Assembly (NCBI GenBank): GCA_005798205.1
Contig: SYKJ01000191.1
Span: 1-8,411, forward strand
DNA length: 8,411 nucleotides
Direction: 5' to 3'
Source: Bacteroidota bacterium
GTDB lineage: Bacteria; Bacteroidota; Bacteroidia; Flavobacteriales; Crocinitomicaceae
Part shown: piece after piece, positions 1 through 6,303 of the stretch
Layout: each line of letters opens with the position of its first letter
Position numbering within the stretch: the first letter of the stretch is position 1
Position numbers and translations under genes: made by a program
Notes under the pieces: generated by a model
What the model was told of the DNA's origin: nothing
Database searches by the model: none
What the model saw: only the letters and a program-made list of their open reading frames with translations

Positions 1-354
1 AATACGGTCATTGTATGCAATAAGCATAAGCTCCTGCAACAATCCTACACGCTCCACTAGAGCTGAAGGAATTAAGACACGGCCGGCATTGTCTAATGCT
101 ACCTGCTTTGCTCCTTGATGAAACAAACGGTAGAACATTCGATTTTTCGGCTTAAACAAATTCATTTTTGAAAGTCGTTCACTTACCTTTTCCCATTCGG
201 GAAGCGGATAAAGTGTCAAGCAATCCTCAAAACCTTTGTTTAACATAAAATCACGTTGAGACGCAGGGGGAAGCTGCTTCCGTAATCCGGAAGGAAATAG
301 AAATCGACCTTTTTCGTCCAATTTTACCTCGAATTCTCCAACTAAACCTGCCAT
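1..354 (-). CDS. mraZ: Transcriptional regulator MraZ (partial, C-terminus beyond left edge)
   Basis: MraZ is a DNA-binding regulator encoded at the head of the division and cell-wall (dcw) cluster; in E. coli it represses its own operon. The visible 118 codons begin MAGLVGEFEVKLDEKGRF. They contain both SpoVT/AbrB-type half-domains: DEKGRFLFPSGLRKQL at residues 13-28 and DNAGRVLIPSALVERV at 88-103, each with the conserved D-x-x-GR-x-x-x-P core. The family is usually about 150 residues, so roughly 30 residues and the stop lie off the left edge. No earlier ATG is in a better position, and this start places the first AbrB motif where the family has it. The next genes on this strand would normally be rsmH and ftsL, which cannot be seen here. 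GTGG repeats just upstream fit autoregulation. Confidence 0.95.
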   Translation of the reverse strand, partial: MAGLVGEFEVKLDEKGRFLFPSGLRKQLPPASQRDFMLNKGFEDCLTLYPLPEWEKVSERLSKMNLFKPKNRMFYRLFHQGAKQVALDNAGRVLIPSALVERVGLLQELMLIAYNDRI

Positions 355-383
355 AGCGTTATAATGGGTAAAAATAATGGTAT

Positions 384-403
384 TTTACCACTTTTTACCA
401 CTT
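384..403 (-). promoter_or_regulatory. Tandem MraZ-box-like repeats upstream of mraZ
   Basis: Read on the minus strand, AAGTGGTAAA occurs twice in exact tandem (403-394 and 393-384), giving GTGG cores 10 bp apart. Characterised MraZ operators are short direct repeats (TGGGN in E. coli, GTG-containing boxes in Mollicutes) spaced at one helical turn. These repeats end 30 bp before the mraZ start and face it, so autoregulatory boxes are the natural reading. The repeat is seen directly; MraZ binding is inferred. Confidence 0.7.
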
Positions 404-505
404 AACTTTTAATTGTTCATAACTTTTAACGTTTATATGTCTAAAAAGTTACGAAATAAAATTTTAAAAGTTTTTAAAACCTTATATTATATCGATTTTT
501 TTTAA

Positions 506-525
506 TGTGGGAATATGTGGTAAAC
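506..525 (+). promoter_or_regulatory. Second GTGG repeat pair, facing the transporter gene
   Basis: TGTGGGAATA is followed immediately by TGTGGTAAAC, giving two GTGG cores 10 bp apart on the plus strand. They sit 70 bp upstream of the transporter start and in mirror orientation to the pair beside mraZ. They resemble MraZ boxes (TGGGA then TGGTA). The complement of each unit also ends in CACA, so they could instead be degenerate DnaA boxes (ATTCCCACA and TTTACCACA). Confidence 0.45.
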
Positions 526-539
526 TTTTTAACAATTAA

Positions 540-548
540 TGTGAATAA
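540..548 (-). promoter_or_regulatory. Possible DnaA box
   Basis: The minus strand reads TTATTCACA, a full match to the DnaA-box consensus TTATnCACA. A single 9-mer match in AT-rich intergenic DNA may be chance. It is recorded because two weaker CACA-ended 9-mers lie in the same orientation at 506-524. Confidence 0.25.
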
Positions 549-582
549 GCAAAGAAATTAAACTTTTGCCTTATTTTATGTC

Positions 583-590
583 TACTTTTG
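583..590 (+). promoter_or_regulatory. -7 promoter element TACTTTTG of the transporter gene
   Basis: TACTTTTG matches the Bacteroidetes -7 consensus TAnnTTTG. A TTTTG at 564-568 is the only nearby -33 candidate, and its 14-nt spacing is shorter than usual. The element ends 4 nt before the ATG, so transcription would start at or within a few bases of the start codon. Confidence 0.5.
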
Positions 591-594
591 CCAC

Positions 595-1515
595 ATGTCA
601 AAAAATTTAAAGAGCTGGGTTCTTCTTCTAATTTTAGCTTGCATATGGGGTAGTTCTTTTATGTTGATGAAAAAAGGGATGTTTGCTACTGATGGATCAA
701 AAATATTTAGCGCTTTACAAGTGGGAAATTTGAGAATGTTAATTGCCTCTGGGATTTTACTTCCTCTTTCAATTTATAATTTGAGAAAAATAAAAAATAT
801 AAAACAATTTCTTTTTCTCGGAATTGTGGGGTTTTGTGGTAATTTCTTTCCAGCTTTTTTATTTCCCTATGCTGAAATTACTGTCTCCTCTGGTTTTGCA
901 GGAATGCTAAATAGTTTTACCCCGATTTTTACCTTAATTCTTGGCTTCCTACTTTTTTCTCAAAACCTTAAAAAGCATCAAGTTTTGGGGACAATAATAG
1001 GAACAATGGGAGCTTGCTTTTTAATATTAGCAGGAAAAAACAGTTCACTTGAAGGCAACTGGAGTCATATTTTTGCTATTATTATTGCTACTTTTCTGTA
1101 TGGTTTGAGCTTAAACACAATTAAACACAAACTTCAAAATTTTTCAGCTTCTGAAGTTACTTCCCTTGGATTTCTTCTTGTTTTTCTTCCATCTTTAGTT
1201 GGATTTTTTTATTTTGATACGTTCAGGGTTTTCAATCAAAATAAAGAAGCCATGAATGGATTTTATTATATTTCAATTCTTGCAATCGTTGGCACAGCAC
1301 TTGCTGTTTTCTTATTTAATGGAATCATTCGAGTATCCTCAGCCCTTTTTGCAAGTGGCGTGACTTATTTTATCCCAATTGTTGCTATCTTAATAGGTCT
1401 TTATTTTGGAGAAAGTATCTCAAATTGGCAGATATTAGCGATGTTAATTATTCTTAGTGGCTTGGTTTTGGCGAATTACGGAGAAAAGCTATTTTTTAAA
1501 AAGAAGAAAATATAA
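595..1515 (+). CDS. EamA/DMT-superfamily transporter
   Basis: This is a predicted inner-membrane protein of 306 residues with about ten hydrophobic segments arranged as two EamA repeats, at roughly residues 8-147 and 158-296. That is the standard architecture of the drug/metabolite transporter superfamily. Family hallmarks include WGSSF at 18-22 in the first membrane segment, NSFTPIFTLILG at 106-117 at the end of the first repeat, and YFIPIVAILIGLYFGE at 258-273 in the second. The tail is lysine-rich (FFKKKKI), as expected for a cytoplasmic end. The substrate cannot be assigned: the family includes amino-acid, nucleotide-sugar and drug exporters. The gene is divergent from mraZ and upstream of the rplU unit, which has its own promoter. 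A -7 element only 4 nt before the ATG suggests a leaderless transcript. The next ATGs lie inside or after the first membrane segment, so 595 is the sensible start. Confidence 0.9.
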   Translation: MSKNLKSWVLLLILACIWGSSFMLMKKGMFATDGSKIFSALQVGNLRMLIASGILLPLSIYNLRKIKNIKQFLFLGIVGFCGNFFPAFLFPYAEITVSSGFAGMLNSFTPIFTLILGFLLFSQNLKKHQVLGTIIGTMGACFLILAGKNSSLEGNWSHIFAIIIATFLYGLSLNTIKHKLQNFSASEVTSLGFLLVFLPSLVGFFYFDTFRVFNQNKEAMNGFYYISILAIVGTALAVFLFNGIIRVSSALFASGVTYFIPIVAILIGLYFGESISNWQILAMLIILSGLVLANYGEKLFFKKKKI

Positions 1516-1521
1516 AAAAGT

Positions 1522-1551
1522 TTGTTGCTCAAAAAAAATAGTGTATATTTG
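1522..1551 (+). promoter_or_regulatory. Promoter of rplU-rpmA
   Basis: TTG at 1522-1524 and the perfect -7 element TATATTTG at 1544-1551 are separated by 19 nt, the Bacteroidetes housekeeping promoter pattern. Transcription should begin near 1555, leaving a leader of about 36 nt before rplU. This separates the ribosomal-protein unit from the transporter gene upstream. Confidence 0.75.
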
Positions 1552-1557
1552 CAATCC

Positions 1558-1575
1558 TAATTTTAGGGAAAATTA
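1558..1575 (+). other. Small hairpin in the rplU leader
   Basis: TAATTTT and AAAATTA form a perfect 7-bp inverted repeat around an AGGG loop, placed at the predicted 5' end of the rplU mRNA. The stem is all A-U and therefore weak. It could stabilise the transcript end or have a role in ribosomal-protein feedback, but an AT-rich chance palindrome is equally possible. Confidence 0.35.
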
Positions 1576-1591
1576 AACAAAAAAAGCTATT

Positions 1592-1903
1592 ATGTACGCA
1601 ATTGTAGAGATAGCAGGGCAGCAGTTTAAAGTGCAAAAAGACCAAAAGGTTTATGTGCATCGTTTAGCAGCAGAAGTTGGATCAAAACTTACTTTTGATC
1701 GTGTTTTGTTGATTGATAATGATGGAAAAATCAATGTTGGCGCCCCGGCTATAGAAGGTGCAAAAATCACCGCAGAAGTAAACAATCACGTGAAGGGTGA
1801 TAAAGTAATCGTATTTAAAAAGAAACGAAGAAAAGGTTACAAAAAAAGCAATGGTCATCGTCAACAATTTACTTCAATTACAATTAAATCCATAAAAGAA
1901 TAA
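1592..1903 (+). CDS. rplU: 50S ribosomal protein L21
   Basis: L21 is a structural protein of the large ribosomal subunit that binds 23S rRNA. The 103 residues equal the length of E. coli L21. The start [14 protein letters not shown] and the basic tail region [24 protein letters not shown] (residues 68-91) followed by a T-x-I-x-I strand are diagnostic of the family. The gene is the first of a two-gene unit with rpmA, 39 nt downstream, the usual bacterial pairing. It has a strong promoter at 1522-1551. No Shine-Dalgarno sequence precedes the ATG; the leader is A-rich, which is normal in Bacteroidetes. Identification is secure. Confidence 0.98.
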   Translation: MYAIVEIAGQQFKVQKDQKVYVHRLAAEVGSKLTFDRVLLIDNDGKINVGAPAIEGAKITAEVNNHVKGDKVIVFKKKRRKGYKKSNGHRQQFTSITIKSIKE

Positions 1904-1942
1904 ATTAACTTTCATCCAATCTCTGGGTAAAACAAAAATAAA

Positions 1943-2212
1943 ATGGCACACAAAAAAGGAGCTGGTAGTTCAAAAAACGGAAGAGAATCTCATAGCAAAC
2001 GTCTAGGTGTAAAAATCTTTGGAGGTCAAGCTGCTATTGCAGGAAATATTATAGTTCGTCAAAGAGGAACTCATCACCATCCTGGAGTGAATGTTGGTAT
2101 TGGTAAAGATCATACTTTGTTCGCTCTTACAAATGGCCTTGTAGAATTTCGCAAGAAAAAAGACAATCGTTCTTTTGTATCAGTTGTACCTATTGAATCA
2201 ACTGAAGCTTAA
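1943..2212 (+). CDS. rpmA: 50S ribosomal protein L27
   Basis: L27 is a large-subunit protein whose N-terminal arm reaches the peptidyl-transferase centre. The 89-residue product starts directly with [16 protein letters not shown], the conserved arm, and continues with [23 protein letters not shown] and [16 protein letters not shown]. It lacks the cleavable N-terminal extension seen in Firmicutes L27. It is cotranscribed with rplU and followed 23 nt later by a strong intrinsic terminator that closes the unit. The start context is A-rich (aaaaataaaATG) without a Shine-Dalgarno sequence. The C-terminal IESTEA is an ordinary variable tail. Confidence 0.98.
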   Translation: MAHKKGAGSSKNGRESHSKRLGVKIFGGQAAIAGNIIVRQRGTHHHPGVNVGIGKDHTLFALTNGLVEFRKKKDNRSFVSVVPIESTEA

Positions 2213-2235
2213 CTCACACTTTTATAAAAGTTTAG

Positions 2236-2268
2236 AAGGTCGCTGTAGAATTATTAGCGACCTTTTTT
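2236..2268 (+). terminator. Intrinsic terminator after rpmA
   Basis: AAGGTCGCT (2236-2244) and AGCGACCTT (2256-2264) form a perfect 9-bp stem around an 11-nt loop, followed by a T run to 2268. Its position 23 nt after the rpmA stop makes it the end of the rplU-rpmA transcript. Confidence 0.9.
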
Positions 2269-2297
2269 AGTTTCCATAAATTCCTTTTTAAAAACTT

Positions 2298-2329
2298 TTG
2301 GCCTTAAAGATTGATATTGTTTACCTTTG
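2298..2329 (+). promoter_or_regulatory. Promoter of lnt
   Basis: TTG at 2298-2300 and the -7 element TACCTTTG at 2322-2329, 21 nt apart, match the Bacteroidetes pattern TTG-N17-23-TAnnTTTG. The predicted start of transcription is near 2333, giving a leader of about 18 nt. This supports the GTG start codon at 2352. Confidence 0.7.
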
Positions 2330-2351
2330 ATTCAAAATAAATAAATCACTA

Positions 2352-3971
2352 GTGATAAAACTGACAACCCAACAATGTTGCCTATTTTCTATTCTAAGTG
2401 GAATTTTAATGGTCATCAGTTTTCCATTCACAGGAAGTCTTACTCCACTGGTTTTTGTATCATGGGTGCCTCTTTTATTTGTAGAAGATTTTATTTCCAC
2501 CTCGAAAAAAAAGTCTATTGTTGTTTTTTTATATGCTTTCCTGACTTTCTTTACTTATAATATAGGAACAACTTGGTGGGTATGCAATGCAAGTATTAAT
2601 GGCGGTGTTGCTGCAATTATTGCCAATACATTATTAATGTCAATTACGTTTCAAACATTTCATTTTGCTAAAAAATACATTGGAAGAAAGCAAGGTTATC
2701 TTTCATTATTATTTCTTTGGATTGGATTTGAATACCTGCATTTCAATTGGGATATTTCATGGCCATGGTTAACATTAGGAAATGTTTTTTCAGTTAGAAC
2801 AAGTTGGATACAATGGTATGAATTTACTGGAGTCCATGGAGGCTCCTTGTGGATTTTAGTTGTAAATGTTCTGTTTTTTAGATGCATCCAACATTATTTC
2901 CTGAATAATAGAAAATTACTTCCCCTTACCAAACAATTTTTAGTTGTAGGATTTATTTTATTTTTCCCAATTGTCAGTTCATTCTTTCTTCGTTTTAGTT
3001 CAGGGCCATCAGGATCTGACGGAAAGGATTATAAAGTGGTAATTGTTCAGCCAAATATTGATCCATATAACGAGAAATTTGCTCTTAATTCAAGCGTTGA
3101 ATCTCAATTAGAAAAGTACTTCAAGTTAGCAGAAAAAAAATATTCAAGTGATGTTGACTTACTACTTGGACCAGAAACGGCTATTAGTAGAGGATTTAGA
3201 GAGTTAACTATTTTAAATGAACCATTTTTCAATTACCTAGATAAAAAAAGCGAAAAATGGAAAAATACCGATTTTTTGCTTGGTGCATCAACATTTGAAC
3301 TTTTCAAAAACAAAAAATCGAATGCATCCTTTGCTCTACCAAATGGAGGTTTTTACGAAAACTACAATACATCAATGTTACTATCTTCAGATAAAAAAAT
3401 TGAATTTATTCACAAATCAAAACTTGTTCCTGGTGCAGAAATAATCCCTTTTTCATCTTATCTTCCCTTTTTAGAATCCCTTGCTTTAAGTAATGGTGGA
3501 ACATCTGGAACTTTAGGTGTAGAAAATGAGCCTAAGATTTTAAAAACACAAAAAGCACTTTTAGCACCTGTTATTTGCTATGAATCTATCTATGGAGAAT
3601 TTACTGCAACACAAGCAAGAAAAGGGGCAGAACTTATTTGTATTCTAACAAACGATGGTTGGTGGGGAGACACACCCGGATATAAGCAGCACTTTAGTTT
3701 TGCTCGCTTAAGGGCTATTGAAACACGGCGTTGGGTTGTTCGCTCTGCAAACACGGGAACTAGTGGTATTATTGACGAATTTGGAAATGTTGTGAGGCAA
3801 ACTCAATATTGGAAACCCGCCGTTCTCTCTGCTACTGTTCCTCTGCTGAAATCACAAACAATTTTCAGTCAGCTAGGAGATTATATCGGTCGAAGTTTTT
3901 CTTTTGTTGCAGTATTGATTATTCTTTTTAGTATTTCTAAAAAATTCAAAGGGAAACTATCAAAATCCTGA
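2352..3971 (+). CDS. lnt: Apolipoprotein N-acyltransferase
   Basis: Lnt is an inner-membrane enzyme that adds the third acyl chain, taken from a phospholipid, to the N-terminal cysteine of lipoproteins. The 539-residue product has several hydrophobic segments over residues 8-215, a carbon-nitrogen-hydrolase (nitrilase-like) domain from about 226 to 495, and a final membrane segment at about 513-528. The catalytic triad is visible: E275 in LLGPETAIS, K355 in HKSKLVPGAE and C409 in APVICYESIYGE. TNDGWWGD (433-440) and SANTGTSGIID (465-475) are further family motifs. Length is typical. The start is GTG: the frame has an in-frame stop at 2328-2330 and no ATG before residue 20, and starting at residue 20 would cut into the first membrane segment. 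A promoter lies just upstream. The gene stands alone and converges on the threonine dehydrogenase gene. Confidence 0.95.
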   Translation: MIKLTTQQCCLFSILSGILMVISFPFTGSLTPLVFVSWVPLLFVEDFISTSKKKSIVVFLYAFLTFFTYNIGTTWWVCNASINGGVAAIIANTLLMSITFQTFHFAKKYIGRKQGYLSLLFLWIGFEYLHFNWDISWPWLTLGNVFSVRTSWIQWYEFTGVHGGSLWILVVNVLFFRCIQHYFLNNRKLLPLTKQFLVVGFILFFPIVSSFFLRFSSGPSGSDGKDYKVVIVQPNIDPYNEKFALNSSVESQLEKYFKLAEKKYSSDVDLLLGPETAISRGFRELTILNEPFFNYLDKKSEKWKNTDFLLGASTFELFKNKKSNASFALPNGGFYENYNTSMLLSSDKKIEFIHKSKLVPGAEIIPFSSYLPFLESLALSNGGTSGTLGVENEPKILKTQKALLAPVICYESIYGEFTATQARKGAELICILTNDGWWGDTPGYKQHFSFARLRAIETRRWVVRSANTGTSGIIDEFGNVVRQTQYWKPAVLSATVPLLKSQTIFSQLGDYIGRSFSFVAVLIILFSISKKFKGKLSKS

Positions 3972-4008
3972 GTTTGTATTAAACTTAAAAAAAGTAAAAC
4001 GGCTGTTT

Positions 4009-4950
4009 TTAGCTACAGCTAACATTTTCTAACATTACTTTAACAATTGATTTTAAATCGTATTTGTGTTTCCATCCCCAATCATTTTGAGCATGAGAAT
4101 CGTCAATTGAATTGGGCCAACTATCTGCAATAGCTTGACGAAAATCAGGGTCGTAGCTAATCTCAAAATTTGGAACTACTAATTTAATTTCTTGGGAAAG
4201 CTCTTTTGGAGTAAAGCTAATTCCTCCGAGGTTGTAACTAGATCGAATTTTAACTTTTTCAGCAGGTGCATCCATCAAGTCAATTGTTGCCTTTATTGCG
4301 TCATCCATATACATCATCGGTAAAGCAGTATTTTCATTGAGAAAACAAGAAAATGGAACACCCTCCTTTGCTTTGTAAAATATATCTACCGCATAATCTG
4401 TCGTGCCGCCGCCTGGTAAACTTTTGTAGGATATTAATCCTGGATAGCGAATACTTCGAACATCAATATTAAATTTATTAAAATAATATTCACACCAACG
4501 CTCACCTGCTTGCTTTGAAATTCCGTAAACCGTTGTAGGTTCCATGATTGTATATTGTGGGGTATTATTCATTGGAGTTGTTGGACCGAAAACAGCAATC
4601 GAACTTGGCCAAAATATTTTTTTTACATAGCCTTCTTTTGCTAAATCCAAAATTGTAAATAATCCCTCCATATTTAACTTCCAAGCAAAATCAGGTTTTC
4701 TCTCTGCAGTTGCAGAAAGAAGTGCCGCAAGTAAATACACCTCTTGAATTTTATTTGATATGATGTATTCTCGAATAATGTCTCGATGAATAATATCCAT
4801 TTTTACATAGGTGCCATTTGAAATAATGGGAGGACATTCTTCTTTTATATCAGCTGCTACAACCTCATTTTCTCCATATTTTTTTCGCAATGCACAAACT
4901 AATTCTGTTCCAATTTGACCACAGGCACCAAGTACAATAATTTTACTCAT
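4009..4950 (-). CDS. tdh: L-threonine 3-dehydrogenase, short-chain (epimerase-like) type
   Basis: The enzyme oxidises L-threonine with NAD+ to 2-amino-3-ketobutyrate, which a ligase (Kbl) then splits to glycine and acetyl-CoA. The 313-residue protein is an extended short-chain dehydrogenase. It has the Rossmann motif GACGQIG at residues 8-14, D34 at the end of the second strand for the NAD ribose, WPSSIAVFGPTTP at 114-126 with the catalytic serine region, and the catalytic YGISK (Y142, K146). LPGGGTTDYAV (178-188), LPMMYMDDAI (210-219) and RQAIADSWP (271-279) are specific to this threonine-dehydrogenase group, as known from mammals and Flavobacterium, rather than to sugar epimerases. It is not the zinc-dependent alcohol-dehydrogenase type of E. 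coli. No kbl gene is nearby. It is divergent from hmgA-hpd, another amino-acid catabolic unit. Confidence 0.93.
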   Translation of the reverse strand: MSKIIVLGACGQIGTELVCALRKKYGENEVVAADIKEECPPIISNGTYVKMDIIHRDIIREYIISNKIQEVYLLAALLSATAERKPDFAWKLNMEGLFTILDLAKEGYVKKIFWPSSIAVFGPTTPMNNTPQYTIMEPTTVYGISKQAGERWCEYYFNKFNIDVRSIRYPGLISYKSLPGGGTTDYAVDIFYKAKEGVPFSCFLNENTALPMMYMDDAIKATIDLMDAPAEKVKIRSSYNLGGISFTPKELSQEIKLVVPNFEISYDPDFRQAIADSWPNSIDDSHAQNDWGWKHKYDLKSIVKVMLENVSCS

Positions 4951-4970
4951 TTCAATAATTATTTTGGGTG

Positions 4971-4978
4971 TAAATTTA
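4971..4978 (-). promoter_or_regulatory. Weak -7 candidate for the threonine dehydrogenase gene
   Basis: TAAATTTA on the minus strand matches TAnnTTTG at all fixed positions except the last. It lies 20 nt before the start codon, an acceptable distance, but no TTG is found at the expected -33 position. That position is occupied by the inverted repeat at 4987-5002. Confidence 0.25.
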
Positions 4979-4986
4979 ACTTTCTA

Positions 4987-5002
4987 AAATCACTTTTGAT
5001 TT
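4987..5002. promoter_or_regulatory. Inverted repeat AAATCA-N4-TGATTT, possible operator
   Basis: A perfect 6-bp inverted repeat with a 4-nt spacer lies 36 bp upstream of the threonine dehydrogenase start, just upstream of its candidate -7 element. Size and placement suit a dimeric repressor or activator site. It is also AT-rich, so chance cannot be excluded, and no regulator gene is in view. Confidence 0.3.
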
Positions 5003-5073
5003 AAAAAAATAAAAAAAGAACAGTACTATTAAAAATGCTGCTTATTTCCATAATATTAATGAATTGATTTACT

Positions 5074-5081
5074 TAAATTTG
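5074..5081 (+). promoter_or_regulatory. -7 promoter element TAAATTTG of hmgA-hpd
   Basis: TAAATTTG is a full match to TAnnTTTG and would give a leader of about 50 nt before hmgA. No TTG lies 17-23 nt upstream, so the promoter may depend on an activator. The leader contains the short palindrome CTAAA-G-TTTAG at 5094-5104. Confidence 0.45.
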
Positions 5082-5135
5082 TATGAAATGAAACTAAAGT
5101 TTAGCTTGTTTAAATTTATTTAATCAAAAAAAAGA

Positions 5136-6293
5136 ATGCCATTTTACCATAAACTCGGAAAAATACCGCCTAAAAGACATACTGTTTTTAAAAATCCTGA
5201 AGGTGGTATTTACCATGAACAATTATTTGGAACGATTGGATTTGATGGAATGTCATCTTTACTCTATCATATTCAACCGCCTACAGCTGTAATAAAAATC
5301 GTACAGCAAAAAACTGTGGCGCCAGAGATTGGTTTGGATAAAAATATGCAGATGCGAAGTCTACAAGGGTTTAATGTTGAAGCAAAAGATGATTATTTAG
5401 AAAGTAGAACTCCCATGTTAGTGAATTCTGATGTCTACATTGAGTTAGCGGCCCCAAAAAAATCAATGACAGACTATTTTTATAAAAATGCGGATGCTGA
5501 CGAAGTAATTTTTATTCACAAAGGAAGCGGAAAGTTGAAAACTCAGCTTGGAAACATTGATTTCTCCTACGGCGATTATTTACTTATTCCACGCGGCATG
5601 ATTTACCAGCTGCACTTTGAAAATGAAGATAATCGTTTATTAATAATTCAATCTTTTCACCCGGTTTACACACCCAAAAGATACCGTAATTGGTTCGGAC
5701 AACTATTGGAACATTCTCCCTATTGTGAGCGTGATATTCGAGCACCACACGAACTTGAAACACATAATGAAAACGGTGAGTTTCTTATAAAAATCAAGAA
5801 AGAAGACACAATGTATGATTATGTCTACGCTCATCACCCTTTCAATCTAGTTGGTTGGGACGGATATAATTTTCCGTATGCCTTTTCAATTCATAATTTT
5901 GAGCCGATAACTGGACGAGTTCATCAACCGCCTCCTGTTCATCAAACATTTGAAACAACAGCTTTTGCAATCTGTTCGTTTGTGCCGAGGATGTATGACT
6001 ACCATCCAGATGCTATTCCTTCACCTTATAATCACAGTAATATTGATTCGGATGAAGTTTTATATTATGTTGATGGCGACTTTATGAGTAGAAATCACGT
6101 AGATAAAGGGCAAATAACTCTTCATCCTTCGGGCATTCCGCATGGACCTCATCCTGGGGCATACGAAAGAAGCATTGGTCAGAAAGAAACCAAAGAGCTT
6201 GCTGTTATGATTGACACCTTCAAACCTTTAAAATTAACGAAGCAAGCACTAGACTTAGAAATGAAGGATTATATGAACTCCTGGGTTCACTAA
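5136..6293 (+). CDS. hmgA: Homogentisate 1,2-dioxygenase (compact Bacteroidetes type)
   Basis: This cytoplasmic iron enzyme opens the ring of homogentisate to maleylacetoacetate in tyrosine and phenylalanine degradation. The 385-residue product has an N-terminal cupin-like half (KGSGKLKTQLGN at 129-140, GDYLLIPRG at 146-154) and a C-terminal half with HQPPPVHQTFE (263-273), PYNHSNIDSDEVLYYVDGDF (297-316) and LHPSGIPHGPHPG (329-341). By comparison with the human enzyme (H335, E341, H371), the likely iron ligands are H300, E307 or D306, and H336; H330 matches human H365. It is about 60 residues shorter than the human and Pseudomonas forms but is a standard length in Bacteroidetes. The next gene, hpd, starts 10 nt after its stop and makes its substrate, which strongly supports the assignment. 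A divergent cupin dioxygenase is the alternative. Confidence 0.88.
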   Translation: MPFYHKLGKIPPKRHTVFKNPEGGIYHEQLFGTIGFDGMSSLLYHIQPPTAVIKIVQQKTVAPEIGLDKNMQMRSLQGFNVEAKDDYLESRTPMLVNSDVYIELAAPKKSMTDYFYKNADADEVIFIHKGSGKLKTQLGNIDFSYGDYLLIPRGMIYQLHFENEDNRLLIIQSFHPVYTPKRYRNWFGQLLEHSPYCERDIRAPHELETHNENGEFLIKIKKEDTMYDYVYAHHPFNLVGWDGYNFPYAFSIHNFEPITGRVHQPPPVHQTFETTAFAICSFVPRMYDYHPDAIPSPYNHSNIDSDEVLYYVDGDFMSRNHVDKGQITLHPSGIPHGPHPGAYERSIGQKETKELAVMIDTFKPLKLTKQALDLEMKDYMNSWVH

Positions 6294-6303
6294 TTAACAG
6301 AAA

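Noticed and set aside
1682..1867. 61-codon minus-strand reading frame inside rplU
   Set aside because: It is the antisense shadow of a secure ribosomal-protein gene with no own start context.
2375..2560. 61-codon plus-strand frame inside lnt
   Set aside because: Out-of-frame overlap with the conserved lnt membrane region; composition is a by-product of lnt codons.
2696..2887. 63-codon minus-strand frame inside lnt
   Set aside because: Antisense to conserved lnt sequence, with no family resemblance.
4002..4019. Short hairpin GCTGT...ACAGC at the convergent ends of lnt and the threonine dehydrogenase gene
   Set aside because: The stem is only 5 bp (6 with a G-U pair). On the plus strand no T run follows it; on the minus strand the T run begins about 10 nt away and is interrupted. 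Too weak to call a terminator.
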